A DNA stretch of 64,000 nucleotides, from NCBI RefSeq assembly GCF_900101265.1, contig NZ_FMZS01000007.1:62001-126000 (forward strand), written 5' to 3'. The stretch is from Massilia sp. PDC64. GTDB lineage: Bacteria; Pseudomonadota; Gammaproteobacteria; Burkholderiales; Burkholderiaceae_D. Shown here piece after piece: positions 1 to 7,364 of the stretch (within the stretch, counting starts at the first letter, position 1; each line of letters opens with the position of its first letter). A program made the translations under genes and the position numbers. The notes under the pieces were generated by a model. That model saw nothing but the letters and a program-made list of their open reading frames with translations, was not told the DNA's origin and did no database searches.

Positions 1-503
1 GGCGGCAACCGCATCTCCGCACCGGCCAGACCCGCGATCTCGAGCAGGGCGAGCCTGCGCTGGCTGGGCTCGCGATACGGCACCCAGCGGTCGAGCAAGG
101 GGACGCCCGGCGCGCAAGCCCCCGCCGTCACTCGCGCACCGAAGCGCAACAGGAATGGATTCGAATGGCGCCCTCCCCCATGCATCTGCAACGCGAGATC
201 GAAACGTTCAGTGCGCATCGCGTCGACGAAGTCCTCGATCTTGTCGACCGCCGTCTCCGATGCCCCCACGCCTTGCACAGGCGGCACCTCGACGACCCGG
301 TCGACCGGTCCGGGCCGTCCCTGCAGGAACACGCGATGCCACGTTTTTCCCGCCAGGACCAGCTCGGCCGCGGGATATGCCTGCTTCAGCGCGTGCAGGG
401 CCGGCAGTGCGAACACGAAGTCGCCCACCGCACCCGGCCGCAGCACGACGATCTTGCGCACGTCGTCGAGACGATCGGAGCTCGAATCAAGGGCCGGTCG
501 CAT
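1..503 (-). CDS. Glycosyltransferase family 9 (heptosyltransferase-like), C-terminus cut by window edge
   Basis: The reading frame starts at ATG 503 and stays open to base 1, so only about 167 N-terminal residues are visible. The start of the protein, KIVVLRPGAVGDFVFALPAL, is the Rossmann-type opening of GT9 enzymes (RxGAxGDxxFALPAL). It is followed by the family stretch DLALQMHGGGRHSNPFLL near residue 105. GT9 enzymes transfer heptose or other sugars from nucleotide sugars onto LPS core or related glycans at the inner face of the inner membrane. The gene lies 21 bp after the family 2 glycosyltransferase stop on the same strand, so the two are probably co-transcribed with the DUF4254 gene in a surface-polysaccharide operon. 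The family call is firm. The sugar and acceptor are unknown. Confidence 0.85.
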   Translation of the reverse strand, partial: MRPALDSSSDRLDDVRKIVVLRPGAVGDFVFALPALHALKQAYPAAELVLAGKTWHRVFLQGRPGPVDRVVEVPPVQGVGASETAVDKIEDFVDAMRTERFDLALQMHGGGRHSNPFLLRFGARVTAGACAPGVPLLDRWVPYREPSQRRLALLEIAGLAGAEMRLP

Positions 504-524
504 CGTGCGGCTCGCTCAGCGGTA

Positions 525-1334
525 TTACGTCAGCGGCAACACATAAGGCGCATCGATGGCCCGCGCCGTGATAGTCGTCGGCAGCTCCATGTGATACGCA
601 CCGGACGGCAAGATCGCGCAGCCGCCGTACCTTGCCATCACACGCTGCTGGGCCAGTACATCCTCGCCGCAATGCTGGGCCGGCAGGTCGCGCCAGAAGT
701 CGAAGCCGCCCACGGCGCGCAACCTGGCCGTATCGAACATCACACAACCCCCGACCCAGGCGATCTTGTAGCGCCGCGTCGTCCCGGTCCCGTCCGCCAG
801 CCGGGATTGCACGTGGAACAGGTTCGCCGCGCTGTGCAGGTGGTGACGCGCCCACGCCGGGCTGCCGGGCCGCACGGTTTCCGGCGTCACGGGGCCGTCC
901 CAGAACTCGATCGCTTCCTGCATGGGCCGCAGCTGGCCCAGGTAGCTCAACCCGTGTAACGCGCTGCCGACGAAGCCGCAGCGTTCTTCGCGGAGCACGC
1001 CATGCAGCCGGGCGATGAGGTCCGGTTCGAGGATCACGTCGTCGTCGACGAACAGGCAGCAGGCCGCACGCGCCTGGGCCAGCAGGAAGGCGCGCTGTTC
1101 GGCCATGCCACGGCGAAGGGGCCGCCGGAACGTGTCCACGCTGCGTCCGGTCACGCGCAGGTAGCGCAGGACCGCCTGCACCTCGCCATGCGCGCAGACG
1201 CCGTCGCCGTCCGACTGGTCGGCAAGGACGATGCGCAAGGACGGCCAGGTCTGCGCGCCCAGCGCCGTCAGCGTGACGGCGAGCGCGGCGGCCCGGTTGC
1301 GGGTGGGGATCAGGACATCGATCGTCTCGCTCAC
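525..1334 (-). CDS. Glycosyltransferase family 2
   Basis: A protein of 269 aa with the GT-A opening [19 protein letters not shown] near the N-terminus. A DxD-type metal/nucleotide motif (FVDDDVI, about residue 90) and a [19 protein letters not shown] segment typical of GT2 acceptor-side loops follow. It would use a nucleotide sugar to build surface polysaccharide at the cytoplasmic membrane. I chose the GTG at 1334 because the frame there begins with the conserved [12 protein letters not shown] and because GTGA overlaps the stop of the upstream DUF4254 gene by 4 bases, which is classic translational coupling. The open frame continues far upstream without family similarity, so longer starts are unlikely. 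Substrate cannot be read from the sequence. Confidence 0.88.
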   Translation of the reverse strand: MSETIDVLIPTRNRAAALAVTLTALGAQTWPSLRIVLADQSDGDGVCAHGEVQAVLRYLRVTGRSVDTFRRPLRRGMAEQRAFLLAQARAACCLFVDDDVILEPDLIARLHGVLREERCGFVGSALHGLSYLGQLRPMQEAIEFWDGPVTPETVRPGSPAWARHHLHSAANLFHVQSRLADGTGTTRRYKIAWVGGCVMFDTARLRAVGGFDFWRDLPAQHCGEDVLAQQRVMARYGGCAILPSGAYHMELPTTITARAIDAPYVLPLT

Positions 1335-1954
1335 GGTGTCGCCCTTCCACTCCCTTGTGCCTGGCCGTTGAGGTAAGGGTTCAGCGCGGGATCGTTGTAC
1401 ATCTTGAACTGGCGATAGAGTTTGAAGTAAGCCCGTCCGGCCCGCGCTTCCGTGAGCAGCAGGTCGAGGCAGGACATCAGGTCCTGGCGCTGCGCGAGCA
1501 GGCGGTCGAGCTTGGCGGTGCAAGCGCGGACGTGGGCGTCGTCCGCGTCGACGCGTTGCGTCTGCGCGCGCATGTAGTGGATCTTGAGGGCGAGGATCGA
1601 CAGGCGGTCGATCATGGCGCCGGCCGTCTCGCTGGAAAGGCGCGCATCGGGCTGGCAGACGACGTGGCGCAGGTCGGCCAGCAACGCTTCGTCGATGGAC
1701 TCGACCGCGTCGTTGCGCTTCTGGTTGTAGCGGTCGATCAGGCGCTTGCCGGCCGCGATCTCGGCAGGGGGCACGTCCAGCCGGCGCGCCCGGTCTTCCT
1801 CGCGCCACAGGAGGCCGTTGTAGCGGTGGTTGGCAGCGATCCATTCCCACGCCCCCGGCTCGGCGCCGGCATGCGACATCACGGGCCAATCGCGTTCGCG
1901 CAGCTGGCGATCGTGGAACCAGACGACGGACACGGCATCGATTTCGCTTTGCAT
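1331..1954 (-). CDS. DUF4254 domain protein
   Basis: A 207-aa soluble protein whose N-terminal part ([19 protein letters not shown], then [15 protein letters not shown] segments) matches the DUF4254 family as I know it. The family is found in proteobacterial surface-glycan clusters and has no assigned biochemical activity. There is no signal peptide or membrane segment, and the protein looks mostly helical. ATG 1954 is preceded by GGAGTT at good spacing. The gene overlaps the GT2 start by 4 bases, which puts it in one operon with GT2 and GT9. A role in glycan assembly or its regulation is inferred only from context. Confidence 0.8.
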   Translation of the reverse strand: MQSEIDAVSVVWFHDRQLRERDWPVMSHAGAEPGAWEWIAANHRYNGLLWREEDRARRLDVPPAEIAAGKRLIDRYNQKRNDAVESIDEALLADLRHVVCQPDARLSSETAGAMIDRLSILALKIHYMRAQTQRVDADDAHVRACTAKLDRLLAQRQDLMSCLDLLLTEARAGRAYFKLYRQFKMYNDPALNPYLNGQAQGSGRATP

Positions 1955-1994
1955 GGCAACTCCGATCCTGGGCAGACGGGCGACGTTTGCTTGG

Positions 1995-2010
1995 AGTACG
2001 CAGGCGTACT
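1995..2010. promoter_or_regulatory. Inverted repeat upstream of the DUF4254/glycosyltransferase operon
   Basis: Seven-base perfect arms AGTACGC and GCGTACT are separated by AG, about 41 bp upstream of the DUF4254 start codon. A repeated TGCGCA pair follows at 2018-2030. This is the right place and size for a repressor or activator site. No regulator gene is adjacent, so the assignment is tentative. Confidence 0.35.
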
Positions 2011-2052
2011 GGAGTTCTGCGCAATGCGCATGGCCTTGGGACAGCGCAAACG

Positions 2053-2085
2053 AAAAAACGGGGCGGTGCCATCGGCAACCGCCCC
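2053..2085 (-). terminator. Rho-independent terminator of the MFS gene
   Basis: On the minus strand an 8-bp perfect stem GGGGCGGT/ACCGCCCC with a 10-base loop is followed by six T residues. It lies 26 bp after the MFS transporter stop and before the DUF4254 promoter region. Confidence 0.9.
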
Positions 2086-2110
2086 GGAGAAGGAAGAGAC
2101 GTAAAAAAGA

Positions 2111-3280
2111 TTACTTCAGCAGGCGCGAACGGCTGGCCACGAAGGCGATCAGGCAAGCCAGGCCGCCGATGTAGGCGATGGCGATCTGCATGCCCATGCC
2201 CTGGGCGATGGCGCCGATGACCGGCGGACCCATCAGGCTGCCGCTGTAGGCCAGGCTGGCCACGCCGGCCAGTGCCGCCGGACCTTGCGCGCCGGCCGCG
2301 CTGAACACGAACGGGAACACGAGCGCCATGCCCATGCCTGCGACGGCGAAGCCGAACAGGGCGAGATAGGCATTCGGCGACAGCACGGCGAAGAACAGGC
2401 CGGCGGCGCCCAGCATCGAGCCGCTGGTGACGAGCGGACGGGCACCGTAGCGGACCTTGAGCTTGTCGCCGACGAGGCGGGCCAGCAGCATCATCACGGA
2501 GAACGACGACAGGGCCAGCGGCGCCAGGCCTTCCGACGCGCCGAAATGCTCTTTCAGGAACACGCCGCTCCAGTCGGCGATGCTGCCTTCGGCCATCGAG
2601 CCGAGGAAGCCGAGTGCGCCCAGGAACAGCAGCGGGCCGCGCGGCAGCGAGAACGATTTTTTCTCGACGACTTCGCCGACGTCATCCGCATCCAGCGACG
2701 CATAGCCGTAGTAGAGGGCCAGGGCCAGCGGACCGGCCAGCATCACGAAGTGCGTGAGCGGCGCGATGTGCAGGCCGGCCATCAGGCTGCCGAGGGTCGC
2801 ACCCGCCAGGCCGCCGGCGCAGCCGAGGCCGTGCAGTTTCGACAGTTCCGACTTGCCCGTCTGCTTTTCGCGCTTCGTGGCGGACGAGTTGACGGCGACG
2901 TCGAACGTGCTGGCCGTGATGCCCAGGCTCAGGACGGCCATCATCAGCAGGGGCACGGTCGGCGCGCCGCCGATGGCGACCAGCACGGCCAGCAGGGCCA
3001 GGCCGGAAAACAGCATGGTCTTGCGGGCGCCAAGCGAGCTCATCATGCGCGATGAAATCGGGTACGACAGAACGGCACCGAGGCCGCCGCACAGCAGGAC
3101 CATCGACAACGCCGAGTGCGACACGTGCACGCGTTCGGCCATGGAAGGAATACGGCCGGCCCACGAACCCATGATCACGCCAAACACCGTGAACAGGAGC
3201 GGCAGGGCGAACGACTGCGATTGCGCGAGCGGGAGACTGCGGGAGCGGGCGGCAGTGGTAGCGGGCAGATGATTTTGCAT
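2111..3280 (-). CDS. MFS transporter (YbjJ-like)
   Basis: A 389-aa hydrophobic protein with about 12 membrane segments. The loop between TM2 and TM3 carries a degenerate MFS signature (SSRMMSSLGARKTMLF), and GDKLKVRYGARPLV repeats it in the second half, as expected for the two-fold MFS repeat. The SWAGRIPSM segment near residue 40 is characteristic of the YbjJ-like branch of putative sugar or drug exporters. It acts in the inner membrane as a proton-coupled secondary carrier, with unknown substrate. The ATG at 3280 lacks a clear Shine-Dalgarno sequence and lies just after an A/T run. It is monocistronic, with its own terminator. Substrate cannot be inferred from the neighbours. Confidence 0.85.
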   Translation of the reverse strand: MQNHLPATTAARSRSLPLAQSQSFALPLLFTVFGVIMGSWAGRIPSMAERVHVSHSALSMVLLCGGLGAVLSYPISSRMMSSLGARKTMLFSGLALLAVLVAIGGAPTVPLLMMAVLSLGITASTFDVAVNSSATKREKQTGKSELSKLHGLGCAGGLAGATLGSLMAGLHIAPLTHFVMLAGPLALALYYGYASLDADDVGEVVEKKSFSLPRGPLLFLGALGFLGSMAEGSIADWSGVFLKEHFGASEGLAPLALSSFSVMMLLARLVGDKLKVRYGARPLVTSGSMLGAAGLFFAVLSPNAYLALFGFAVAGMGMALVFPFVFSAAGAQGPAALAGVASLAYSGSLMGPPVIGAIAQGMGMQIAIAYIGGLACLIAFVASRSRLLK

Positions 3281-3326
3281 TTAGTAGATGACTTTTTTTA
3301 AAAAAATGTCTGGATCCAAAAGCAAA

Positions 3327-3346
3327 CGCCAACCGACTGGTTGGCG
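3327..3346 (-). promoter_or_regulatory. Hairpin in the leader of the MFS gene
   Basis: Perfect 8-bp arms CGCCAACC and GGTTGGCG flank the tetraloop GACT, 47 bp upstream of the MFS start. On the minus strand a weak T-rich stretch (GTTTGCTTTTGG) follows the stem. It could therefore be an attenuator in the MFS leader or a transcription-factor palindrome. The rest of the 3281-3566 intergenic stretch is A/T rich and must hold the divergent promoters, but I see no convincing -35/-10 pair. Confidence 0.4.
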
Positions 3347-3566
3347 CGTGGAAAGCTGATAGGTGGCAATTCTACGCGCTTTGCGAGAACTTTGCTTTGC
3401 CACTCGGAAAAAATTTTAAGCGTTGCAGGATGCCGACAAACAGCGGTAGTTTGTAACCAGATGTGAACTTATAACGAGAAATAAGCGCGGGCGTTGTAAA
3501 AAATATAGTGGAGATGAAAACGATTCCAAACTAGAATGACCGGGCCCAAAAACGGACAGGAATACC

Positions 3567-4796
3567 ATGACGCCCTCCCCCGACATGCCCCGTACCGACT
3601 CCCGCCTCGACCTGGTCGACGCCCTGCGCGGGTTTGCGATCGTCTCGATCATGCTGCTGCATAACATCGAACACTTCGACCTGTATTTTTCGCCGCCGGG
3701 TGAGCCCGGCTGGTTGAAAGAGCTGGGACAACATATCTGGGACGCAATGTTCGCCGTATTCGGCGGCAAGTCGTACGCCATCTTCGCCCTGTTGTTCGGC
3801 CTGACGTTCCACCTGCAGTACGATGCCCGCGCCCGGCGCGGGGAGGATTTCCGGCCGCGCTTTGCGTGGCGGATGCTGCTCCTGCTCGGGTTCGGGCTCG
3901 TGAATTCCGCGTTCTACCAGGGCGACATCCTGGCGATCTATGCCGTGTTCGGCCTCGTGCTGATCCCGGTCGCGCGCCTGCGTACGCGCACCGTCTTCCT
4001 GCTGGCCTGCTTCCTGAGCCTGCAACCGCTCGCCTGGCTCGATGCGCTGGCGGCGCTGGACAGTGCGCCGGGCAAGCTGCCCAATCCGGAATCCTGGTCG
4101 CTGTACGGCCGCGCCAACCAATACCTGATGCACGGCTCGGTGCTCGACGTCTGGATCGGCAACCTCACGAACGGCAAGCACGCGGTGCTGCTGTGGAGCT
4201 GGGAAAACGGCCGGGTCCTGCAGATTCCCGCGCTGTTCATGTTCGGCATGCTGGCGGGACGCCTCGGTCTGTTCGCCATCAACGACCGCAACCGCAGCAT
4301 CTGGCGCCGGGTCTTTTTCGGCGCGCTGTTGCTGCTCGGCCCGCTGATCTTCATCCGTGGCCACCTGGAAGCATGGATCGCCGCCGAAGCCCTGCGCCGG
4401 CCCCTGGACGCCGTCTGGACCCCGCTGCTCAACCTGGACATCATGCTGCTGCTCGTGACGGGTTTCGCGCTGTTGTTCCGCCGTCCCGCGGGCGCACGCG
4501 TGCTGGGCAAGCTCCGCTGGATGGGACGGATGAGCCTGACGAGCTACATGATGCAATCGATCGTCGGCACGACCCTGTACTACGGCTTCGGCTTCGGCCT
4601 GTACGCAGTGGCGGGCACCGTGATGGCGCTGTCGATCGGCATCGTGCTCGCGATGTTGCAAGGCACCTTCAGCGCCTGGTGGCTCAGGCACCACAAGCAG
4701 GGTCCGCTGGAAACCCTGTGGCACCGCCTGACGTGGATCGGCGCGGCGTCCAGCCACGGCGCTCAGCCCGCGACGCGCGTAAACAACCCCTCGTAA
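3567..4796 (+). CDS. DUF418 family integral membrane protein
   Basis: A 409-aa protein with the DUF418 hallmark N-terminus RLDLVDALRGFAIVSIMLLHN, followed by about ten hydrophobic segments. The C-terminal DUF418 core (LGKLRWMGRMSLTSYMMQSI, residues about 310-330) is clear. The family resembles acyltransferase-3 membrane enzymes and is thought to modify or move envelope lipids or glycans, with no proven activity. ATG 3567 has AGGAAT upstream. Its 3' end overlaps the convergent glycolipid-binding gene by 34 bp. Family assignment is secure, function unknown. Confidence 0.88.
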   Translation: MTPSPDMPRTDSRLDLVDALRGFAIVSIMLLHNIEHFDLYFSPPGEPGWLKELGQHIWDAMFAVFGGKSYAIFALLFGLTFHLQYDARARRGEDFRPRFAWRMLLLLGFGLVNSAFYQGDILAIYAVFGLVLIPVARLRTRTVFLLACFLSLQPLAWLDALAALDSAPGKLPNPESWSLYGRANQYLMHGSVLDVWIGNLTNGKHAVLLWSWENGRVLQIPALFMFGMLAGRLGLFAINDRNRSIWRRVFFGALLLLGPLIFIRGHLEAWIAAEALRRPLDAVWTPLLNLDIMLLLVTGFALLFRRPAGARVLGKLRWMGRMSLTSYMMQSIVGTTLYYGFGFGLYAVAGTVMALSIGIVLAMLQGTFSAWWLRHHKQGPLETLWHRLTWIGAASSHGAQPATRVNNPS

Positions 4797-5311
4797 CGCA
4801 GCACGACGCCGTCGCCGTCGACGTCGAGGTCGGCGGCGAACGGCCGGGACAGGCTCTCGAAGCGCACCCGGTCGGGCGCCACCCGCGTGTACGCCTGCTC
4901 GACGGGCTGGACGTCGAGCTTGGGCAGGTCGACGTACGCGACGCGGATTTCCTGACGATCGCGCAACGCGTCGCCGAGGCGCCGGATCGGCAGCGTGTTC
5001 GTGAAGGGGCTGCCGGACAGGTCGACGTCCATGCAGCCCTGCAGCGCCGGCAGCGGCGTGCCGTCTGCTTCAGTCCAGTTGCCGGCCCCATCCGCGCGCA
5101 AACTCACTCTCCCCTTGCCCGCGACATGCACGTCGAGACGGCGCACGCGCCATTGTTCGTCGCAGCACAACAGATAACTGCAGGCAAACAACCGGCCGCC
5201 GGCGGGGCCGATGAGGACGCCCTCCGCCGTCACGCCGGTCTCCCCGGTCTCCAGTTCGACATGCTCCAGGCCGCCACCCTGCTCCGTTGCCCAGCGATAG
5301 CTGCGTTTCAC
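4763..5311 (-). CDS. Putative glycolipid-binding domain protein
   Basis: About 182 aa from GTG 5311, which has GGGAGG seven bases upstream. The frame continues to 5398, but the extra residues look random. The protein opens with KRSYRWATEQGGGLEHVEL and contains GCMDVDLSGSPFTNTLPIRR. These are features of the putative glycolipid-binding (former DUF1089) family, whose structure resembles periplasmic lipoprotein carriers such as LolA. No signal peptide is visible, so it is probably cytoplasmic. It converges on the DUF418 gene with a 34-bp 3' overlap. Function is not established experimentally for the family, and the name rests on fold similarity. Confidence 0.78.
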   Translation of the reverse strand: MKRSYRWATEQGGGLEHVELETGETGVTAEGVLIGPAGGRLFACSYLLCCDEQWRVRRLDVHVAGKGRVSLRADGAGNWTEADGTPLPALQGCMDVDLSGSPFTNTLPIRRLGDALRDRQEIRVAYVDLPKLDVQPVEQAYTRVAPDRVRFESLSRPFAADLDVDGDGVVLRYEGLFTRVAG

Positions 5312-5442
5312 GTCGTCCTCCCATGTTCCGTGCACGCCTAATGTAGCATCCTCAGGCCGAGTTGCGCGCCAGCGAAGACGCCCCCGCCGTATCATCATGA
5401 CAAGGCCCGCCGCGGCGGCGGGCCGCTACCTGGGGAGACACC

Positions 5443-6519
5443 GTGTTCGGTATCGATGCGCGTACGGCCCGCGTGGTGTGGACGGCCGCGCTGGTGATTG
5501 CAGGCCTGTATGGCGTCTTTCTCGTGCGGACGACGCTGCTGGTGATGCTGATCGCCGTGCTGTTCAGCTACCTCATCTACCCGCTGTTCGTGCTGGCCCA
5601 GCGCGTCGTCGGCGGCCGCGTGCCGCGCACGCCCCTGCTGTGCCTCGTCTACCTCGTCGTGGTCGGGATCGTCGCGCTGGCCGTCGGGTTGTTCGGCAGC
5701 ACGGTGGCCGAACAGGCGACGGCGCTCGCGCAACAGTTGCCGACCCTGCTCGATCCCGCCACGCTGGAACGGCGCCTGCCGCTGCCCCACCTGCTCGAAC
5801 CCCTGCGCGCGCGCCTGGCCGCATTCCTGCGCGACCTGTTGCAAGGAGGCTCGGCGGAGGCGATGCCGTTCGTGCGTAACATCGGCTTCGGGTTGATGCA
5901 CCTGGCCGGCAACCTGATCTATGTCGTCGTCGTCCCGATCCTAAGCTTCCTGATGATCCTGCAGGCGCCCGTCTTCGACGAGTTGCTCGTGGCGATGCGT
6001 CACCGCCGCAACGGCGCCTTCTGGACGGACGTGCTGCATGGCCTGAATGCCGTGCTGTCGAGCTATGTCCGGGCGCTGGCCCTGCTGTCGCTGGCGACGC
6101 TCGTCGCCTACGGCCTCGTGCTGTCCCTGTTGCAGGTCCCGTTCGCGCTGCTGCTGGCCGGCGTCGCGGCCGTGCTGGAAGTGATACCCGTGCTGGGTCC
6201 GCTCGTCGCGGCGGCCGCCATCGTCGGGGTCGCCCTGTTCAGCGGCTACGAACACGTGGGCTGGATCATTGCCTTCATCGGCGGTTACCGCGTCTTCCAG
6301 GATTACATGCTGAACCCGTACCTGATGAGCGAAGGCGTGGACGTGCCGCCGATCCTCGTCGTGTTCGGCCTGCTCGCCGGCGAGGAACTGGCCGGCGTGT
6401 CCGGCATTTTCCTCTCCGTTCCCTTCCTTGCCGCACTGCGGATGTTTGTCGTGCAAATGCGCCTGCACCGCACCAAGATCACGAGCACGTCGACGCCCGG
6501 CGACGCAAACGTGTTGTAA
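5443..6519 (+). CDS. AI-2E family (PerM-like) transporter
   Basis: A 358-aa inner-membrane protein with about eight membrane segments in the AI-2E/PerM arrangement: two N-terminal helices, a charged periplasmic or cytoplasmic insert (about residues 95-140), then the conserved block VPILSFLMILQAPVFDELL. The C-terminal signature EVIPVLGPLVAA and YMLNPYLMSEGVDVPPILVV is present. Family members export small molecules (TqsA exports AI-2) or act as Na+/H+ antiporters, so the substrate here is open. Start is GTG 5443 with GGGGAG upstream. It is a stand-alone gene. A second AI-2E paralogue lies at 60906-62042. Confidence 0.87.
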   Translation: MFGIDARTARVVWTAALVIAGLYGVFLVRTTLLVMLIAVLFSYLIYPLFVLAQRVVGGRVPRTPLLCLVYLVVVGIVALAVGLFGSTVAEQATALAQQLPTLLDPATLERRLPLPHLLEPLRARLAAFLRDLLQGGSAEAMPFVRNIGFGLMHLAGNLIYVVVVPILSFLMILQAPVFDELLVAMRHRRNGAFWTDVLHGLNAVLSSYVRALALLSLATLVAYGLVLSLLQVPFALLLAGVAAVLEVIPVLGPLVAAAAIVGVALFSGYEHVGWIIAFIGGYRVFQDYMLNPYLMSEGVDVPPILVVFGLLAGEELAGVSGIFLSVPFLAALRMFVVQMRLHRTKITSTSTPGDANVL

Positions 6520-6544
6520 ACGCCACACGATGCCGCTGCGCACA

Positions 6545-6562
6545 ACTGATAGCGCTATCAGT
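6545..6562. promoter_or_regulatory. Perfect LacI-type operator O1 upstream of the gluconate locus
   Basis: ACTGATAGCGCTATCAGT is a perfect 18-bp palindrome with the central GCGC typical of LacI/GalR-family operators. It lies about 190 bp upstream of the gluconokinase start. A second, imperfect copy is at 6706-6719. Two spaced operators suggest repression by looping. No lacI-type gene is in the window. Confidence 0.7.
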
Positions 6563-6705
6563 CACATTTTGATGGTTTCCCTCTGGCGCAGCGAGAATAT
6601 ACCCATCATTTCATGCAAATTGCGTAAATGAGCTTGCACACGGTTTGCTCTGCAACATGAATAACGCTTTACAAACGTGCCGCCTTATTGAAGACTTGGC
6701 AAAAA

Positions 6706-6719
6706 TGATAGCGCTAACG
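6706..6719. promoter_or_regulatory. LacI-type operator O2 upstream of gluconokinase
   Basis: TGATAGCGCTAACG shares the core TGATAGCGCTA with the perfect palindrome at 6545-6562 and ends 32 bp before the gluconokinase ATG. That is where a bound repressor would block the promoter or early elongation. Confidence 0.6.
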
Positions 6720-6751
6720 GTCGCTTCGAATTGAACAGAAAGAGAGACAGA

Positions 6752-7288
6752 ATGGCATCACCAAACGATGTATCCACCTCCTCGGGCGAAGGCCGCCGCT
6801 GGGTCATCATGGGCGTCTGCGGCTGCGGCAAGAGCACGATCGCTGCCGCCCTCGCCGCGGCGTTCGACGTCGCCTTCCTCGAGGGCGACGCGTATCACCC
6901 GGCGCCGAACGTGGTCAAGATGTCGGCCGGCGTGCCGCTGACGGACGACGACCGCGCCGGCTGGCTGCAGGCCCTGGCCAACGAGATCGGCGCCGCGCGC
7001 GAACGCGGTACGGGTGTCGTCGTGTCGTGCTCGGCGCTCAAGCGGCGCTACCGCGACCAGTTGCGCAAGGCCGATCCGAACCTGCGCTTCGCTCACTTAC
7101 AAGGTCCGCGCGGCATGATCGCGGCCCGCATGCAGACGCGCATCGGCCACTACATGCCGATCACCCTGCTGGACAGCCAGCTGCGCGACCTCGAGCCGCT
7201 GCAGCCCGACGAAGCCGGCATCACCCTGGACATTACCCAGCCGCCGGAATCCCTGGTGGCCAGCATCATCGCATCGATCAATGAATAA
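6752..7288 (+). CDS. gntK: Gluconokinase
   Basis: A 178-aa cytoplasmic kinase of the GntK/IdnK type, which phosphorylates D-gluconate with ATP to 6-phosphogluconate for the Entner-Doudoroff or pentose phosphate routes. The P-loop GVCGCGKST is at residues 21-29, EGDAYHP follows at about 44, and SCSALKRRYRD is the conserved gluconokinase segment. I chose ATG 6752, after an A/G-rich GAGAGACAG ribosome site, over the TTG at 6731. It is the first gene of a six-gene plus-strand locus, and two LacI-type operators lie just upstream. This gives the strongest clue that the locus delivers gluconate or a close aldonate. Confidence 0.93.
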   Translation: MASPNDVSTSSGEGRRWVIMGVCGCGKSTIAAALAAAFDVAFLEGDAYHPAPNVVKMSAGVPLTDDDRAGWLQALANEIGAARERGTGVVVSCSALKRRYRDQLRKADPNLRFAHLQGPRGMIAARMQTRIGHYMPITLLDSQLRDLEPLQPDEAGITLDITQPPESLVASIIASINE

Positions 7289-7364
7289 GTAAGTCGTCGC
7301 CCCCGGCCCAGCCGCCCACCATCCGAGGCGGCATGCCGACCACATGAGAATAATGGAGACTACC

